Below, one piece after another: positions 61,578-64,000 of a DNA stretch of 64,000 nucleotides. Source of the DNA: Henningerozyma blattae CBS 6284 (lineage: Eukaryota; Ascomycota; Saccharomycetes; Saccharomycetales; Saccharomycetaceae); assembly GCF_000315915.1 (NCBI RefSeq), contig NC_020193.1, positions 1 to 64,000 of the forward strand, written 5' to 3'. The notes below the pieces were generated by a model. That model did no database searches and was not told the origin of the DNA. It was given only the letters and a program-made list of their open reading frames with translations. Within the stretch, counting starts at the first letter, position 1, and the number at the start of each line of letters is the position of its first letter. Both the position numbers and the translations under genes were made by a program.

Positions 61578-64000
61578 CTATTTTATACAACGAATGCAAC
61601 AGGGTAAATAAAAGTAAAAGACAAGGAATAATAAATCTATAAATGGATTGCTAGTGATGAACAACTCATAGAAGGGAAAAAAAATCATACATAATATAAT
61701 GATATTCTTTGCAAACCAGATATATCTAATGTACAATAAAGTAAAGGACAATGTAATAGTTTGCAGTGCTATAATAATATTTATAACTTGAATATTTTCA
61801 ATTTGAAAAACTGTGTCGTTAATAGTTTGTTCTTCATCAGCAATAGCATCTGTTCTCTTACCATCATCCTTAGAGATTTCAGATCTACAGGTTTTAGTCA
61901 ACATTTCACCATGAGCTTTGATAACTGATTCGAAATCAATGGTATCCTTAACCAGATCGTACTTAACTAAGACATCATCAGTAGCTTCTAAGCCACATTT
62001 CTTTCTTAATTTTTGGATTCTATTGACCAATTCTCTGGCAAGACCTTCAGTCTTTAATTCATCGTAGATCTTAGTATCTAAGATAATTAAAACTTCTTGA
62101 TCAGTTCTGGTTTCTTGACCTTCTTGTGTCTTAGATTCTGGTAAACCTCTAACAACGTTCAAGTCACCCTTAACCAATTCAATACCATCAACAACTAATT
62201 TACCAGTTTCTAGATATTGGACAACTTGCTCAGATGTAACAGTTGGTAAAGCAGCTTTAACTTTTTTAGCATCTTTCTTTAATTTCTTACCCAAAACTGG
62301 CCAATCAGCAATGGCTGTGTATTCAACACCGTATTTAGCTTCGTCATCAGTAATAATAACATCACGGACATTTAATTCTTCTACAATGTAGTTCTTTAGA
62401 GCAGCAACATCCTTTAAGTATTCCTTATCACCATGCAAGATAACTAAACTCTTTAATGGAGTTTTCAAAGAAATGGTCTTCTTTTCACGAATATTTCTAC
62501 CTAATTCAATAACAGATTGCATTCTACCAACTGCCTTTTCAATAGCTTCATCGAATAATTCTTCTCTGACAACTGGGTAAGATAAGAAGTGAACAGATCT
62601 GCTGTCCTTACCAAACTTACTGATAATATCAGCTGGAATATATTCTTTCATTCTTAAGTAGATGCTATCAGATAAGAATGGGGTGAATGGAGCCATAGCA
62701 CGAACAAAAGTAAATAAAGCTTCGAACAAAGTATTTAAAGCTTTAACACAATCACTAACACCGTTTTCACCCTTCAAACGACGACGATTGAATCTAATAT
62801 ACCAGTTGGTTAAAGAATCAATGAATTGCAATAATTCTGGAACGACAGTATATAATCTATATTCAGACATTTCAGCGTGAATAAATTTGACCAATGATTG
62901 TAATGAGGCTAGAACCCATCTATCCATAACATTATCACTTCTTAAGGTAGGATCATATTGGAAATCGATATCAGAAGTTTTCTTTAATAAAGCAATTTGA
63001 CCGTCCAAGAATTTGAACGAATTCCACCATGGTAATAAAACTTTAGAAACAACTTCTTTAACACCTTCTTCCTTAAATTTCAAACTTTCAGCTTTCAAAA
63101 CTGGAGAGTTAATCAAATATAATCTTAAGGCATCGGCACCATATTGGTTTAGAACAATATTTGGATCTGGGTAGTTCTTCAATGATTTTGACATCTTCTT
63201 ACCATCGGCAGCCAAAACAATACCAGAAACAATAACGTTCTTATATGGAACTTCACCAAATAATTGAGTACCTAATACACTTAAAGTATAGAACCAACCT
63301 CTAGTTTGATCCAAACCTTCGGAAATGAAGTTAGCTGGGACTCTTTGCTTGAATAAATCTTTGTTTTCAAATGGGTAGTGTTGAGAAGCATAGGGCATAG
63401 AACCAGATTCGAACCAACAGTCAAAAACTTCTTCAATTCTTTTTAATGGACCATTACCCTTCTTGGATGGAATAGTAATATTATCAATGGTATCACGATG
63501 TAAATCAGTAATGTTTTTAACACCAGATAATTCTTCTAGTTCAGCAATGGATCCAACACAGACAATTTCAGTTAAATCTTCGGAAGCCCATAATGGAATT
63601 GGAGTACCCCAATATCTATTTCTCGAAATATTCCAATCACGAGCATTGGCAATCCAGTTGGCAAATCTCTTTTCCTTAATAACTTCTGGAACCCAGTGAG
63701 TTTTCTTAACAGATTCTAATAATTGTGGAACGATGTTCTTAACACGAACAAACCAAGCTGGAACAGTACGGTATAATAATGGGGTATCAGATCTCCAACA
63801 GAATGGGTAAGAATGGCGAATTTGACTAGCTAATAACATGTTACCACTAGCAGTTAAATGCTTGATGATAAATTTATCAGCATCTTTAACGTACATACCT
63901 TTGAAGTCAGTAACTTCGTCAAGGAAATTACCAACATCATCAACTGGGTTAGGGAAATCAGAATCTTCCTTAATAACGCCATTGGCGACACAGACTCTGT
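61578..64000 (-). CDS. ILS1: Cytoplasmic isoleucyl-tRNA synthetase Ils1, 5' end off the right edge
   Basis: The minus frame is open from the right edge ([15 protein letters not shown]). It shows the class I features of IleRS: [20 protein letters not shown]-like text ([20 protein letters not shown]), the KMSKS loop as [13 protein letters not shown], and the anticodon-binding part with [14 protein letters not shown] and [13 protein letters not shown]. It charges tRNA-Ile in the cytosol. The ORF as printed ends at 61578 with a ~67-residue hydrophobic tail (for example [20 protein letters not shown]) foreign to the family. Removing one base of the T4 run 61795-61798 gives the ending EIFKL and a stop at 61781, which resembles the normal terminus. 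ATG8 upstream supports the name. Confidence 0.96.
   Translation of the reverse strand, partial: [806 protein letters not shown]

Overview
The window is nuclear DNA of a budding yeast of the family Saccharomycetaceae. The evidence is AT-rich intergenic DNA, compact and nearly intron-free genes, Asn/Gln homopolymer-rich proteins, and a set of genes I recognise from Saccharomyces cerevisiae in familiar local order. I cannot fix the genus from sequence alone. I see no tRNA, rRNA, centromere or CRISPR.

Layout. 1-3971 (minus) is the 5' part of a flocculin-type cell-wall adhesin whose 3' end lies off the left edge. It has a 45-residue repeat ladder and a nested Ser/Tyr-rich minisatellite. 3972-9681 is a 5.7-kb gene-poor AT-rich stretch with two diverged ~400-bp LTR-like repeats. 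9682-10731 is a YMR315W-type oxidoreductase. 12.0-21.8 kb is the block DCP1 - SPT20 - PEX11 - PSF3 - CTR9, in the same order as S. cerevisiae YOL149W-YOL145C. 22.5-24.2 kb is MEH1 - MRPL13 (YKR007W-YKR006C), and 24.8-26.3 kb is DID4 - MRP17 (YKL002W-YKL003C). 27.6-30.6 kb holds a YMR090W-like gene, CDC8 and RPL14. 32.7-50.2 kb is LAG1/LAC1 - MRP4 - SHU1 - UFD4 - STE20 - CUE2 - YAP3, which mixes genes found on S. cerevisiae chromosomes VIII and XI. 51.0-64.0 kb is an unrecognised gene, then TMN3 - LSM4 - GLE2 - MAM1 - ATG8 - an unrecognised gene - ILS1 (cut by the right edge), which joins S. cerevisiae chromosome V and II neighbourhoods.

The genes are mostly housekeeping: mRNA decapping and Lsm ring (DCP1, LSM4), no-go decay (CUE2), transcription (SPT20, CTR9, YAP3), replication and nucleotide supply (PSF3, CDC8), mitochondrial ribosome (MRPL13, MRP17, MRP4), membrane traffic, TORC1 and autophagy (DID4, MEH1, TMN3, ATG8), sphingolipid synthesis (LAG1), ubiquitin (UFD4), signalling (STE20), recombination and meiosis (SHU1, MAM1).

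The strongest unexpected signal is that seven otherwise conserved genes (SPT20, PSF3, MEH1, MRPL13, UFD4, YAP3, ILS1) each need a single-base frame correction to give the expected protein. Six of the seven lie close to a gene end, and three are A6 tracts that would need A7. This may reflect assembly error, real tolerated mutations, or slippage; reads would decide. Other points are an adhesin without a visible N-terminal ligand domain, a GC-rich island around the YAP3 5' end, loss of the RPL14 and DID4 introns, and two genes I do not recognise.
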